DNA of 64,000 bases from Balanoglossus misakiensis. Its lineage: Eukaryota; Hemichordata. The first letter of the stretch is position 1; each line of letters begins with the position of its first letter. Position numbers and translations under genes: made by a program. This document shows positions 23,151-34,399 of the stretch, piece by piece. Under the pieces are notes generated by a model. That model made no database searches, was not told the origin of the DNA, and worked only from the letters and a program-made list of their open reading frames with translations. The stretch covers positions 2,604,001 to 2,668,000 of the forward strand of contig CM082583.2 of NCBI GenBank assembly GCA_040954595.2, given 5' to 3'.

Positions 23151-26100
23151 CTATATGTATGTCATAGAAAATAAATGACTGCCGCCTTATATACTAAGAT
23201 CTGCCTCAAACTTGTAGCGATAAAACATTTTAGTCACAGAAATCATGTTAAACGTCAACGGCCCTACAATTAGAATTGTTTGAAATGATGTATTCACTAT
23301 TTTTCAACTTAAGCTCAAAAGTCTGAATTCATATGCCACGGAAATCAACTATTCATTTGGGTTCCCTACGTGACCATTTGTAAGTCACCCCCAGTCACCT
23401 ATATATATTAAAGTATGATTTTTATTTCTCATTAGTCACGCTGGATGTGTTCATTTATGTTCCATTTTGATGTGCCTCTTTCCTGGATTAATCGCACAGC
23501 TTATTTTCTCTTGCGATCACAAAGTGTAAGACCTCAATGTGCGTTACTGCGCTTGGTAAAGAAGTAACTGTTGTGATTGTATCGAGCAAGTCCCCATTTC
23601 TTTCATGAGCAATTAAACACAGTCCCCGAACAAGGACATATAATAAATTGGTTCCCTAAACCGGATTTGCGTATGACCAGCTTACCACGGAACTATCACG
23701 TCCTTGCACGTTATCGTCTAAATTATCACGTGATGCGGATATTTGTTTCCAAATCAAATGTCCAAATCTGGTGGTTTGTTGTTACATACATTTCATTCAG
23801 GGGTAAGTTTGATTGATGCTGGGAAAAACAGCGGACACAAGGGTGATATGATTAGACAACTTGAAATTTTAAACAAGAAAAGATACGGTGTGTGTTGGTT
23901 TTTCTATTGAGAGTCAAATTCTACTCTCTGAAACGCGTCTTAAATGAAGCAAAATGTGAGCCGAATGTTTGTATGTTCGTTAGGTATGTTATCACAGTGA
24001 TATCGTAGAAGCAATTTGATCTGTGTCATGGGGAATTATGAGAGGGCAAAACAAGTACCATGCAACAGACAGCACACACTGTGCAATGCACGGATTATGA
24101 AATGAAGCCAAACTTAGCACTTTTTTTACAGTGAACAAACAAGTTAATTAGTGTGTTATGTTAGGTTAAGTCTGTTGAGATGACAATCGGTCGCTTGGCA
24201 ACGTAATGTTAAATATGATATAATAGCACAGTTCGTTAATAATTAAGGCATTTGCTATCAGCGTACTTATATTCAGCTAGCCTTGTTCTGGCCCAGAATT
24301 TGACGCATATTTTCAGCTGACGAAAGACTCCTCAGATTATATTTGGCATCTTGCTAAAGCTTTGGTGATAATTCATTGTCACTCTAGTGCACTCCCGTAA
24401 ATTTTCATAACTGAAATTTAATGCTACACTGTTGCCATGGTATATGTTCTCGTATGTATACTGTTTCATTGATAATGCAAAACTTCAAACATTAATCAAT
24501 ACGACATGTTTTACAGTGCATCTTTTGTCGTATTTTAAAGATTTCCAAACCAGTTTTTGGTATTTGCTCGAAACTTGGTCGCACGTGGCAAAACAGTAAA
24601 TAAGTGTTAAATCATATTTAATTGCCCGTTATTGCAAACTACCAGTAGGAATCAATCTTTCATTTTCGATCCGCAATGAAGTTTTCGTATGAATTTATAG
24701 GAGTGATGTTTTGCGCACCAGTTGAGTAAATGGACCTGTGACTTGTTATACCAAAATTATCTGAAGAGAATATCGTAATCATATGCTAAGGAGGTTGACT
24801 ATTTTTCATTCATTTTCGCGTTTTGTCATGTTCGTGCAGTGTTTACAGCCAGCTCCATACTTTCGCAATATCCTGTTCCGCTGCTTAATTTACCATCGAT
24901 GTGTGCTTGTATGTTGATGATATCCATTTTGGTGAAATCATTCGACAGACCTCCTGCATGTAATCTGCCAAAACTTAACCTACAAGAACATGTTAGGCGG
25001 TCTGAAGCGATTGTTCTGCAGCTTCCCCCAGGATAGGAAGCTTTTCCAAATTATGTTTTATGCCAAGCATTGCAGTTTATTTGTATAGTAGGATAGAATA
25101 TTTTCTTCAATAGTGTACGACAAGACAAATACGAAATTCAAATATAACGATATCAGAGTGATTTCTAATAGAACTCAGTAAATACTCAATGCAATTGATT
25201 GATACAAGAAGTGTACATGACATCAAATTGTAACTTTAAAATATTTGAATAATCATTCACATTACACCCTTTGCCTACTGCAAGTAAGTGATTATTAAAG
25301 CTAAATTCAGAAACAGAAGATCACATACACCAGCATTAGACAATGTGCATTTTATGCAATCAAGTCACAATGTCCTACCTCAGCTAAAAAGGTGAAATGC
25401 CTACTTTGAATCCAAACCGACAACAAAATCTCACGCAGTTTTATGTGTCCTTTAAATCGCCAAGTCATATGCACATTTGACATTTGCTTTGAAAGGTCAA
25501 CGCAATCGCTTTAAAAAGTAATCTCAGCCAATTAACTTTCCTCCAAGAGCAAGAAGTCCAACCAGAATATTGTTGTAAAGTTTGCCAATGGATTAAGTGT
25601 CCTGTGTGTAAAAGAGTGATCTACAAGTTAATTCTAATTTCATTTAAAAAATTGTATCTGATTTAAAATAACATTCCGCGATTTTTAAAAAATCGACCTT
25701 TGTCGGCCCATAAGCATTGGTTTGACATAACCACACGAGTGTTTCTTGGAATTATGTTACCTCTAAGAACGGCCATGGATAATGACTAGAGACGGCAATC
25801 ACAGCATGCAAAAGACTAGCCTAATTCTATTATAAGTTGCTTTTCTCGCATGATGTATTTCACCCTGGAAATCTGCGCACGAACAGCCACGAGGATGTAA
25901 TAATCTGCACATGCCTGCAATGCAGGAATTGTAATCCACTCAGACTATAGTGTGCTAATTGAGATATTTTCAACGAAACATCAGTTATTATTTGATGAAA
26001 ACACTGAGCTTTTAATGGGTTAAAGAAACCCAAAATGTCTAGCCCATGTACGCCAAATCGTGCTACGGATGTAAAACCCTATTCCATTCCTGCAAAAACG

Positions 26101-28060
26101 GTTAACTGATAATTTCATGTTAAATTTTCCATATTCTATTTGATTCTTGAAGCGGACGTGTGTATCTACAATGCAACCATACGGTGCAGGAATACAAGTA
26201 CATACTGGCGTGGATTTTTTTTATCAATCTGTAGTCTCGACAAATTCAGCCAAAGTTACATTTACGAAATATCGCCCATGCAAGAGCGGTAAATCGACTG
26301 TATTGCAACCATTGGTGACGCAAGTTAATATTTAAGTGTATGTGGTTTACTAATCGGTAATTAATGACATATATTACCTTCAGTTTGATGATATGATAGA
26401 GCTCTGTTCTATTTTCTCATCTCATTATGACAATTTAAAAAGCACTGGCGTGATTTCTATGGGGATTAATTATGAAAAGTCAACTCATACGTATGTTTAT
26501 CATCAAACACGTTTCTTTAAGCGACAATAACGAAATATTTTAAATATCATAAAAGTATTAACATTTCTGTCAACATGTTCATTATTCTTATATTGTAAAA
26601 GCGTACGCATGCGGCAGTATAAAATGCTGGCGACAAAATTGCATTGGGATTAAGGGACGTATTTTATTACCTTTATGATGCTTGGGAACACAATGTTATG
26701 GCCATCAACAATTATTTTCATTTATCTTTATTGAACCGCCATAATTTTTAATAATAAAATCACATTTCAATTTAATACTATAGCTTTAATATCAGTAAAA
26801 TTTATATTGACATTGATAATAACACGGATTTTGACCGATGAAAACATGGCGGTCATTTTATCTGAAAGCAATAGTATCAGTTGGTAGTTGGTATGGAAAC
26901 AAACACATCAGTTTAACATAATGGACTTAAGAATTAAAGATATTACGGCTTCTATTGTCGCAAATAGAAGAGTAATTTATAGTTGCTAGATATAATATGT
27001 ATCAGTCGTAAACATGAAGTGACACATTTTAGATCACATACAGTTTGAAATATCTTATTGAATGGTGATTTCAATATCTTCAGACCAGTTATTGAGTCTG
27101 TGTACACGAAGGGTTATTTCTCCGTATCATCTTCACTTGTCAATTTTTTTTAGTTATCTCTCATCGAACTTATTACCATTTCCATTAAAGTCAGTGTGGC
27201 GAGCCAGGATTTATTGCGAATCAAGGATATTATAATTTGGAGCATATCGAAAACAAACCGCTCACAGGCCACAAAATCTGTTGCTGCTTGGCCGAACAAT
27301 CCTTCTCCCATAATGTTCATAAACTTTTTATGTTTTTTTTAGATTTCATTCTGAGGTTATTCAGTTTTGAACTGGTACAAGAAGTTTATACATTTTTCGG
27401 TTGACTTTACAATATGGCTGCAAATATACGCCTCCCTAGTTATTGAAATTTAGATATCATATACATACTAGGAATTAATGTTGCACATCCGCGAGATGAG
27501 TTCTATTTTCACTTTTAAAACATAGTATCATCTTCGGTATATTTAGAGAAATCTCGTCCGGCATGACTGTTACAAAGTCAATTAATCTCAATGTTTAGTA
27601 CACCGATAAGTCACTTTTGTCTTCACAAGTCAACACTGACACAACTGATATTGCTTGAAATGTGTTCTTAACAGGCAGCACGTCTTGTGAAAGAAAAATA
27701 CTTAGATGATGTTACTACCCGGGCTTTAATAAGCATGCGCTACTTATTTTTTTTATCAACCGTGAAAGACATGTTTAATTTTCTTCCGCGTTACGAAGTC
27801 AGGATCACAACATTTAAACGTAATTTGAACTCAACTACAGTGCAGGCTAACCAATTTACAAAAGTGGGCAACCAATTTGTACATTATATGTACGTCAGAC
27901 AAAATCTGGATGCCGGATATGATTTCATGGTTACATTCAACTGTGTCAGTCGCGTATAGGCGCGATCGCCGAGTAAACAACGCATAACCACCACACGACT
28001 GTGGTTACATTGAATTCACTGTTTTCACCGAAGGTTTGGTCTTTCAGGCTATGTGAAGCA
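23151..28060. other. No gene recognised
   Basis: Nearly 5 kb of AT-rich DNA. The plus-strand frame 27687-27959 (90 codons, beginning MKEKYLDDVTTRALISMRYL) has no recognisable domain and no clear exon signals. Several ATGGC starts (for example 26848) give only very short frames. Confidence 0.45.
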
Positions 28061-28089
28061 TGCAGATAGCTTTTTCTACCGACGATTGC

Positions 28090-29790
28090 ACATCAAACAG
28101 TGCATTCAGCATTCATGTATGTTTTCTTAAAGAATGTACAATAGGAAATCTGAGAGTAAATTTTCTATTTGTGAATTTTTCAAAGGCATTTGACAGAGTG
28201 AATCATTCTTTACTTTTGTATATACTTTCCATCCTTGGTGTTTCTGGTAATAGTTTTAATATCCTTCGTTCAATGTATTATAACGTAAAATCGTGTATAA
28301 AGTCGGGGTCAAAGGTTTTAAATTACTTTCACTGTCAGTCGGGTGTTAGGCTGGGTTGCTTTGTGCTGTACTGGTTACTTGGTGCTGTACTGGTTACTTT
28401 CTTTATTGAAGAGCTGAATGACGTGTTAAATAATTCTCGTAACATGGCAGATATGTTTAACTTATGTTCGCTGTTATATACTGATGGTGTTGCAATTTGT
28501 GCTGACTCTGTTTAAAATTTACAGAAGTTGATAAATGTTTTGCGAGAATTTTGCAGTGAATGGGCGATGGCGGTTAATATTAAGAAGACATAAAAAAGGT
28601 TTTCCGTAACGGAGGCCATAGAGCTCGCACAGAAAAGTGGACTTTGAATGGGCAACATATTGAAGTCGTTTCGTATTACAAATACCTTGGTCTTGTATTA
28701 TCATCAAGAAATAGGTGGGGCAGAGCGGTCACATCAGTCGAGCAAGCCAATAAAGCACTGGCGCTGTTATCTGCTACAAGTGGAACAATTGGGAGTTTCC
28801 CATACAATACACATTTTATGGTTTTTGACACAACTATTTTACCAATTATGATTTACGCTTCTGAAATTTGGGGGTTTCAGTACTATGAAAAACTTCAAAA
28901 GATACAAGGAAAATGGTGTAAGGCATTTTTAGGTTTGCCATCAAGTGCAACAAACGAAGCTGTTGTAGGGGAATGTGGCAGGCTTCCAATGCTTGTACAC
29001 TCGCTGAAACGCTGCATCAAATACTGGTTAAGAATATTAGTATTTACACCCACAAGATTGCCACGCCAAGCGTATGTCATGCTTTGCCAACTTGACGAAT
29101 TAGGTAGACATAACTGGGTCACATCGATTAAGCATGTTTTGTACTCATATGGTTTTGGTTGTGTCTGGATGGCACAGAAGTCGGTAACAAAGACGTTTTC
29201 TGAAGCGAGTTTGAAAAGAGGGTAAAAGGTACTTGTAAGCAACAATGGTGGGGTAACATCACTCGAAGACAACAATTTCGCACATATGTAGGGTTCAAGA
29301 GCGCCCTATAACCAGAAAAATATATTCTATTAAATATTAATTTCAAAATAAGATAAACACTTACATGTTTTATTTGCTCATGCCTCCCTTTAAGTGTAGA
29401 AAGGGGCAAACATGTGGATGTTATTTCAACCGAACGATTTTGTGAAATATGTAATACTAACAAGAGTTGAAGACGAGTTTCATTTCTTGTTAGAATGTCC
29501 TACCTATCACACTATCAAACCAATTTATTTACCCAAAGATATTTAACTCACCCCAATATATGGAACTTTCAGCGTGTATTACGTGCACGTGTTCAACCTG
29601 TGTATTTTTTTCTTTTTAAAGCTTTTCAGATGCGAAAAGAAATTCTTTGTAATTAAAATGATGACAATCATGTTCGTTAATCATAGACTTATTATTCTTA
29701 AATGAGCTGTTAATTTATTTGCAGTTTTTGACGTGTAACTCCATTGCAAAGGGGCCGGAGACCTTGAAATACAAATAAACAATCCAATAC
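28090..29790 (+). mobile_element. LINE with decayed reverse transcriptase and C-terminus
   Basis: 5'-truncated non-LTR retrotransposon. Near 28170 the frame reads FVNFSKAFDRVNHSLLL, the reverse-transcriptase motif with the first catalytic aspartate; near 28470 LLYTDGVAICADS is the YADD box with both flanking positions altered (YTDG), so the enzyme would be dead. Frameshifts follow (about 28515-28600), then VFRNGG, SYYKYLGLVLSS, PIMIYASEIWG, KWCKAFLGLP and GECGRLPMLVHSLKRCIKYW, all standard for the region after the reverse transcriptase in this kind of element. A stop at 29223 is followed in other frames by WWGNITRR and a cysteine/histidine segment (CEICNT, FHFLL-type). The element ends in an A-rich tail around 29765-29795. 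No endonuclease or 5' end is present. The clade (CR1/Jockey-like group) is uncertain. Confidence 0.85.
28363..28399 (+). repeat. 19-bp tandem duplication inside the LINE
   Basis: GTGCTGTACTGGTTACTT occurs at 28363-28380 and again at 28382-28399, a period of 19. It lies in the segment before FFIEEL, where related elements have a G-C-x-L-S-P-x-L-F box; because 19 is not a multiple of three it shifts the frame locally. Confidence 0.85.
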
Positions 29791-29795
29791 AATAG

Positions 29796-31479
29796 GTAAT
29801 CGGCAATTGAAACATTCACCGTTTTTATTTCTCAAATGACAGGTAAAAGTGAGGTACCTCATGATCAAACTGCTTTCTAGAATGAATATGCTAAGTATTG
29901 CAATATTATCCCAGTTAACAATGAAAAGTCAATATATTTGGGTATTTCACGGGCATCTTCTTCCTAATAGCTGATTGTGTCAATCGTCTAAAGAGTCCAA
30001 TTACGTTAATGTACAGAGGGCCAATTCGTTCAAAGTTGGGTGCATAGCACTTTAATAAAGTATGTTTATTAAAGCGAAGCTCACTTGACAGCTGTATTTT
30101 AATCACAATCGCACGGTTTCGTGAGCTGGATCATGACTAAACTATGCCAAAGATAGAATGCACTATCAGTAAAGTATTTTTTTTTATTAATCTCGGTCAA
30201 CTTCGGGTAGGATTTTCCTTACTAAAATCATTTACTTCTAACTGCAAAATCCTCAAATCATATTACCAAGGGTGAACCAACACTATTTCGTCTTCTATGA
30301 AGACCGACTCCGTGTGATGATGGTTTATCTCAAAGTTTGTCGAGTGTTTACTCCTAAACTTGCCTAGCAGAGGGAAATGACCTGTAAAATATCCTTCGTG
30401 CGTTTCTGTGACCTCATAAGTCTTGAGATTACAATGATCACCACTGCTCGTTAACTTCGCAGGATGCTGTATCTCAATCAATCATTGAGAATGACATAAA
30501 AGTCATTGTGGATTTGTCTATATTATTTCTGCTGCGATTACACCATTCACCCGTGTACCTATATTCTATTTGTAAATAATTTATGAGAAACCTGATGACT
30601 TAGGGCAGTTAACTGTTCGTTACGCATAGCGCGGTGTTGACATATTCGCAGTCATCTGTACTTAGCTCCCACAGAAGCAAATGTTAAATTGATTTCTGCC
30701 TGTCAGAATGCCTGTGTATCTTCCTGTCTATCTCTCTGTGTCGGTCTGTGTCAGCGATATCTCAAAAAGGTTCGTCTTCAAACCAGGTTTGGTCGAAAGG
30801 CTAACAGTATGTTCATGCAATTAACGACAAATTTGCGTATCTGCATTGTTAATTTACGATTTTTACAGTTAATGAAATAAAAAAAAACTTGCTAGTATGC
30901 TGTAGTAACCTCACAAGAGTATGATTCCATTAAAGCACCACCGTTTTTTTCACATGCATGATTTTCATGATTTTTCTTTAACGAGAACAATATCTCGCAC
31001 ACATAAGCTTACCTTCTGGTGTGTATTATCTGGTTATTAATCTCTGACGGGAAAAATAGCAGTAAATACTGAGTATAAATATACATATATGATAAATTAT
31101 TCACAACTTGAACGGAGCTCCCTCCGTCGAACATACATATATTGAGCTGTGTTGGATTGAGTACATTATTATTCAAAAAAAAAAGATTAAAAAAATGATT
31201 CGCGGGTGTGCTTGCTCTGTTCTCAGTTTGGAATGTGTTTAATATATAGTGGCACTGATGGAGAATGGACCGAGGCAACGTTGACAAATGCGTAACAGAA
31301 AGAATTGGTTAAAAACTGATCGTGTGGTATACTTGTGGGTGGAGAAGGACACACATATTCAGTTTGCACTGAAGTTTCGTACAGAAGAATTGTACAGAAA
31401 TGTCATTGCTTTTGTACGAAATGGTTTACGGAGTCTACATAGTGCAAAATTAGCCATAATATATACTGACCTGTATAAT
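29796..31479. other. No gene recognised; dispersed repeat copy B inside
   Basis: 30663-30770 matches the dispersed repeat at 20043 (TAGCTCCC, then TGATTTCTGCC and a CTGTC-rich run). On the minus strand 30265-30481 is an open frame (GYFTGHFPLLGKF in its middle) with a possible acceptor (GAGATACAG) and a possible donor (GTAATA) at its ends, but no recognised domain, so it is not called. Confidence 0.4.
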
Positions 31480-31575
31480 ATTTCATGCGCCTCCATTGGG
31501 ATTTTCATTGACATAACCGAACACTACCGCGTGTTCGGTTATGTCTATAAAAATCCCAATGGAGGCGCATGAAAT
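31480..31575. repeat. Foldback palindrome F1
   Basis: Left arm 31480-31524 and right arm 31531-31575 pair almost completely around the 6-base loop TACCGC; the arms start ATTTCATGCGCCTCCATTGG and end in its complement. Only about two mismatches lie in 45 bp (in the stretch next to GACATAACC). No coding content; the open frame ending here is incidental. Confidence 0.95.
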
Positions 31576-32740
31576 CTTCTCAAGTCTCACATTGAAAGAA
31601 GAGATAGTGGAGTACTAGTATGATAGAGACTTAAAGGCTTCGTAGAAATGGACGCAATTAATAAATTCATGTCATGGTAGCTGGAGGTAGATCTTACCTG
31701 AGGCCGGTGTCCATGAATTACATTTTACCCGAACCGGAAATTTGAAGATCCCAATCACAAATGATTTCAGAACACTTCGGGCATATATTTGATTTGAGTT
31801 CACACTGTCTACGGAAAGGCGAACTTAGAATTCATGAATGTAGGATCATTTTGGCTGGAGTGTGTGTACAGGTCAAATCCAAGGATTGTTTCACTCCACT
31901 GCAATGTCCATACATTCTTGATCGATGGCTATTGGCTGTTTAGCATACATAGATAAACCAACCCAGAAAACACTCGATTCAGTAGATTAGGCCTTAAGTA
32001 CTGCAGTTCAGATGTTCAGGACGTTTGGTGAAATATTGATTCCTTCCTGCCAATTGAGACTGCTCAAGAGGTGAAAAGCATGCTGCATCGCTGTATGTTG
32101 GTAATTCAACAATGTCATCACCGCGAATTCGGCTCTCTAAAGAAATGAAACGTGACACGTATAGGTCGTGTGTGATCAAGTTACATACCGTAGGTATGTA
32201 TGCTTTGCGCATTTAAATTAAAATAGTACACTTGTTAACTGTTCACTTCTGCTGTCGGATGAGTCGAAGAAATATATATGAACATACCTAATGCATTGAA
32301 ATAGAATATTTCCATTATAATAATGTGGATATTTCATCTTGGAATGCGTAAATAGACATATCTGATAAAGCCTACAGTTTGGTTTCATTCAAACGTATCA
32401 TTCTCATATTTGCAGGGGAAAAACCGGTTTTGTCATATCTTTTTTCCATAAGGCTGACATCACCACTTCCCTGTCACCGTTAGGACCTCTGGTAAGGTTC
32501 GTGATCGATCCGTTTTTTTTCTTATATCAATGGTTGGATCAAACATGACTTAAATGACATTTGCGCTTTGCAGGGTGTGTAATCCTTAAAATGTAAGACA
32601 TAAGGTTTCGATCATGGTATTCCCGTGCTTAACAGGAAAAGTTACAATTTTGATAGTCAGTAACGATATTATGGTATATACTCACTATACGATTCCTTCA
32701 ATTTGTTCTCACGTGATTGAAATCATTGGAGAAATGCCTT
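31576..32740. other. No gene recognised
   Basis: No supported exon or repeat seen. Confidence 0.5.
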
Positions 32741-32742
32741 TT

Positions 32743-32785
32743 CTGTGTGTGTGTGACTGTGTGTGTGACTGAGTGTGTGTGTGTT

Positions 32786-32815
<30 letters not shown>
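32743..32815. repeat. (GT)n/(CTGT)n simple repeat
   Basis: GT dinucleotides with GTGACT interruptions, passing into seven or so CTGT units. Confidence 0.9.
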
Positions 32816-32817
<2 letters not shown>

Positions 32818-33850
32818 CTAAGCCCATACGTATGCGCGTTGCATTTGTCACGTACGCCCATTCAATAAGTTATATCGCCCTCGTCAAGATTTAGATCTAA
32901 TTCGTGACGAACTTTCACCAAACACTATTCAGTTTTTGCTATTTGCAAGCAGAACTTGTGTACCAAAGCTCATCGAAGTCTGGTGTGCCGTTCTTGCGAA
33001 TTCGTGCTAACAGTAACATACACACAGAAAAGGCGACGACATTACTCCCCTGATACTGAATCACGTGAGTAGAAATGGACGGTTTTAATCAAAACCACAT
33101 TAAGATAAAAAAAAGTGGTTACATGTAACACCAAGCATAGCTGCTGTCTATAAACTCCACATTTTGACTGAAATTTAAAAAAAATGCAGTCACAAAACAA
33201 AATAGGCTGATGGTACAGTGCCACTCATGCTCAGTTTCAATCGCGCATTTAGAGAATAATCGTTAATGCAACCGCGCTTGCATAGGGCATTTACGAAAGC
33301 CGTTAATAAGCTTTTTACTTACTTTTTCAAAATTAGGGAATTAATAATGACCATTTTCGCTGGGACTAAATCTAGCGTTAATGCGATAACTTGAATGACT
33401 CCTCAGTAACGATTACCTGAGGTTAGTCATGTAAGAACTTAATCTAGTAACTGTTCCTATTATATAACACATATTAGTCAGTGTTTTGGTTATATTTCTA
33501 CAAATCGCACGACCTAAATGCAATGATTTTTGAATTTTGTCTGTACAACAGTAGTTCCATCTTTAAAATTGTGAGAGGCTTGTGACTATATGTTTCAATC
33601 CCACATTTCTTGGACAAATAAATTGTCTATACATAATACCTCAATTTCATCTGAAATCTCTGTTTATGTAACGTTCTGATGTGTCATCAAAATGTGCATT
33701 AGCAGAACTGTTTCTTTATTTTTGGTTTGAAAAATACGGATCTGGGAAAATGTATTTGAAAGACTGTAACTATCCCCCCTGTTGATCGATGGTCATTAAA
33801 CTCAACAATCACAAACGCAAGTAAAGTGTACAAGCGAAACTGTGTGTTAA
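32816..33850. other. No gene recognised
   Basis: AT-rich; no exon supported. It would be downstream of the minus-strand candidate gene that ends at 33.86 kb. Confidence 0.5.
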
Positions 33851-33855
33851 GATTG

Positions 33856-33861
33856 TTTATT
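33856..33861 (-). terminator. Poly(A) signal AATAAA
   Basis: AATAAA on the minus strand, about 23 bases after the stop codon (33884-33886) of the coding-like block described next. Alone it would mean little in AT-rich DNA; the position supports a 3' gene end. Confidence 0.3.
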
Positions 33862-33883
33862 ACACCTCACGTTTTATGTCGTT

Positions 33884-34225
33884 CTAGTGATTGGCTGAGA
33901 CGCACACACGAGATATAGAAAACAAAAGCGTTATGACTTGGCTGGGGGTGACAAATCCCATGTTGTGTGTGGTGATATTGCCCGCTGGGTTGTTATGGTG
34001 TTCTCCATACCATTCCTGCATGCGCTTACCATAGCTGTTTAGTCGGACGATATTCTCCTGCAAGTGAACAGTTAACACACCAGAATGGCAACTAACAGCG
34101 CGGTACCCCAGTTATAATCTGAGTTCGAAGTAGGTATACAACGGTTGCGGAACGCGGAAATGGTCCCGGAGCAGACGTTTCGTCTTTTGGGCCACCGTTT
34201 TATGGAGATCGAGACCCTCAGATCA
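33884..34225 (-). pseudogene. Candidate 3' terminal coding block, weakly dioxygenase-like
   Basis: Read from 34225 downwards. An acceptor-like TCGTACGTTGCAG precedes it, and the first 36 codons read LDLHKTVAQKTKRLLRDHF then VPQPLYTYFELRL. This resembles the start of the prolyl 3-hydroxylase (leprecan-type) 2-oxoglutarate/iron oxygenase domain, where an amphipathic helix is followed by F-x(5)-LY-x-x-(Y/F)-T. A TAA at 34112-34114 interrupts the frame. The same frame continues past it to LTVHLQENIVRLNSYGKR and MQEWYGEHHNN and stops at 33884, with AATAAA just beyond. A second acceptor (GTTCACTTGCAG) lies before GAGAATATC at 34057. The iron-binding H-x-D and distal H are not visible. It is less AT-rich than its surroundings. 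Either a broken 3' exon or two short exons; the family assignment is tentative. Confidence 0.25.
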
Positions 34226-34284
34226 CTGCAACGTACGACATGCGTTTTGCTATGCTGTTTTAAATGTTCGATGTAATAAATGGC

Positions 34285-34353
34285 ACATCTCTGACCATAA
34301 TATTGATGATACCCTCGCCTCGACTGGGGCATCTTCAATTATGGTCAGAGATC
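34285..34353. repeat. Imperfect foldback F6
   Basis: ATCTCTGACCATAA near 34288 faces TTATGGTCAGAGAT ending at 34352, with imperfect pairing continuing toward the centre (GATGATACCC against GGGGCATC). A small hairpin (ATGTTG/CAACAT) follows at 34381-34399. Confidence 0.7.
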
Positions 34354-34399
34354 ACTATCCCTCGTGCAAGCTACATATTTGATGTTGCCCTCGCCAACA

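Noticed and set aside
28895-29463. Minus-strand frames of 111-126 codons
   Set aside because: They lie antisense to the LINE coding remnant and are its shadows.
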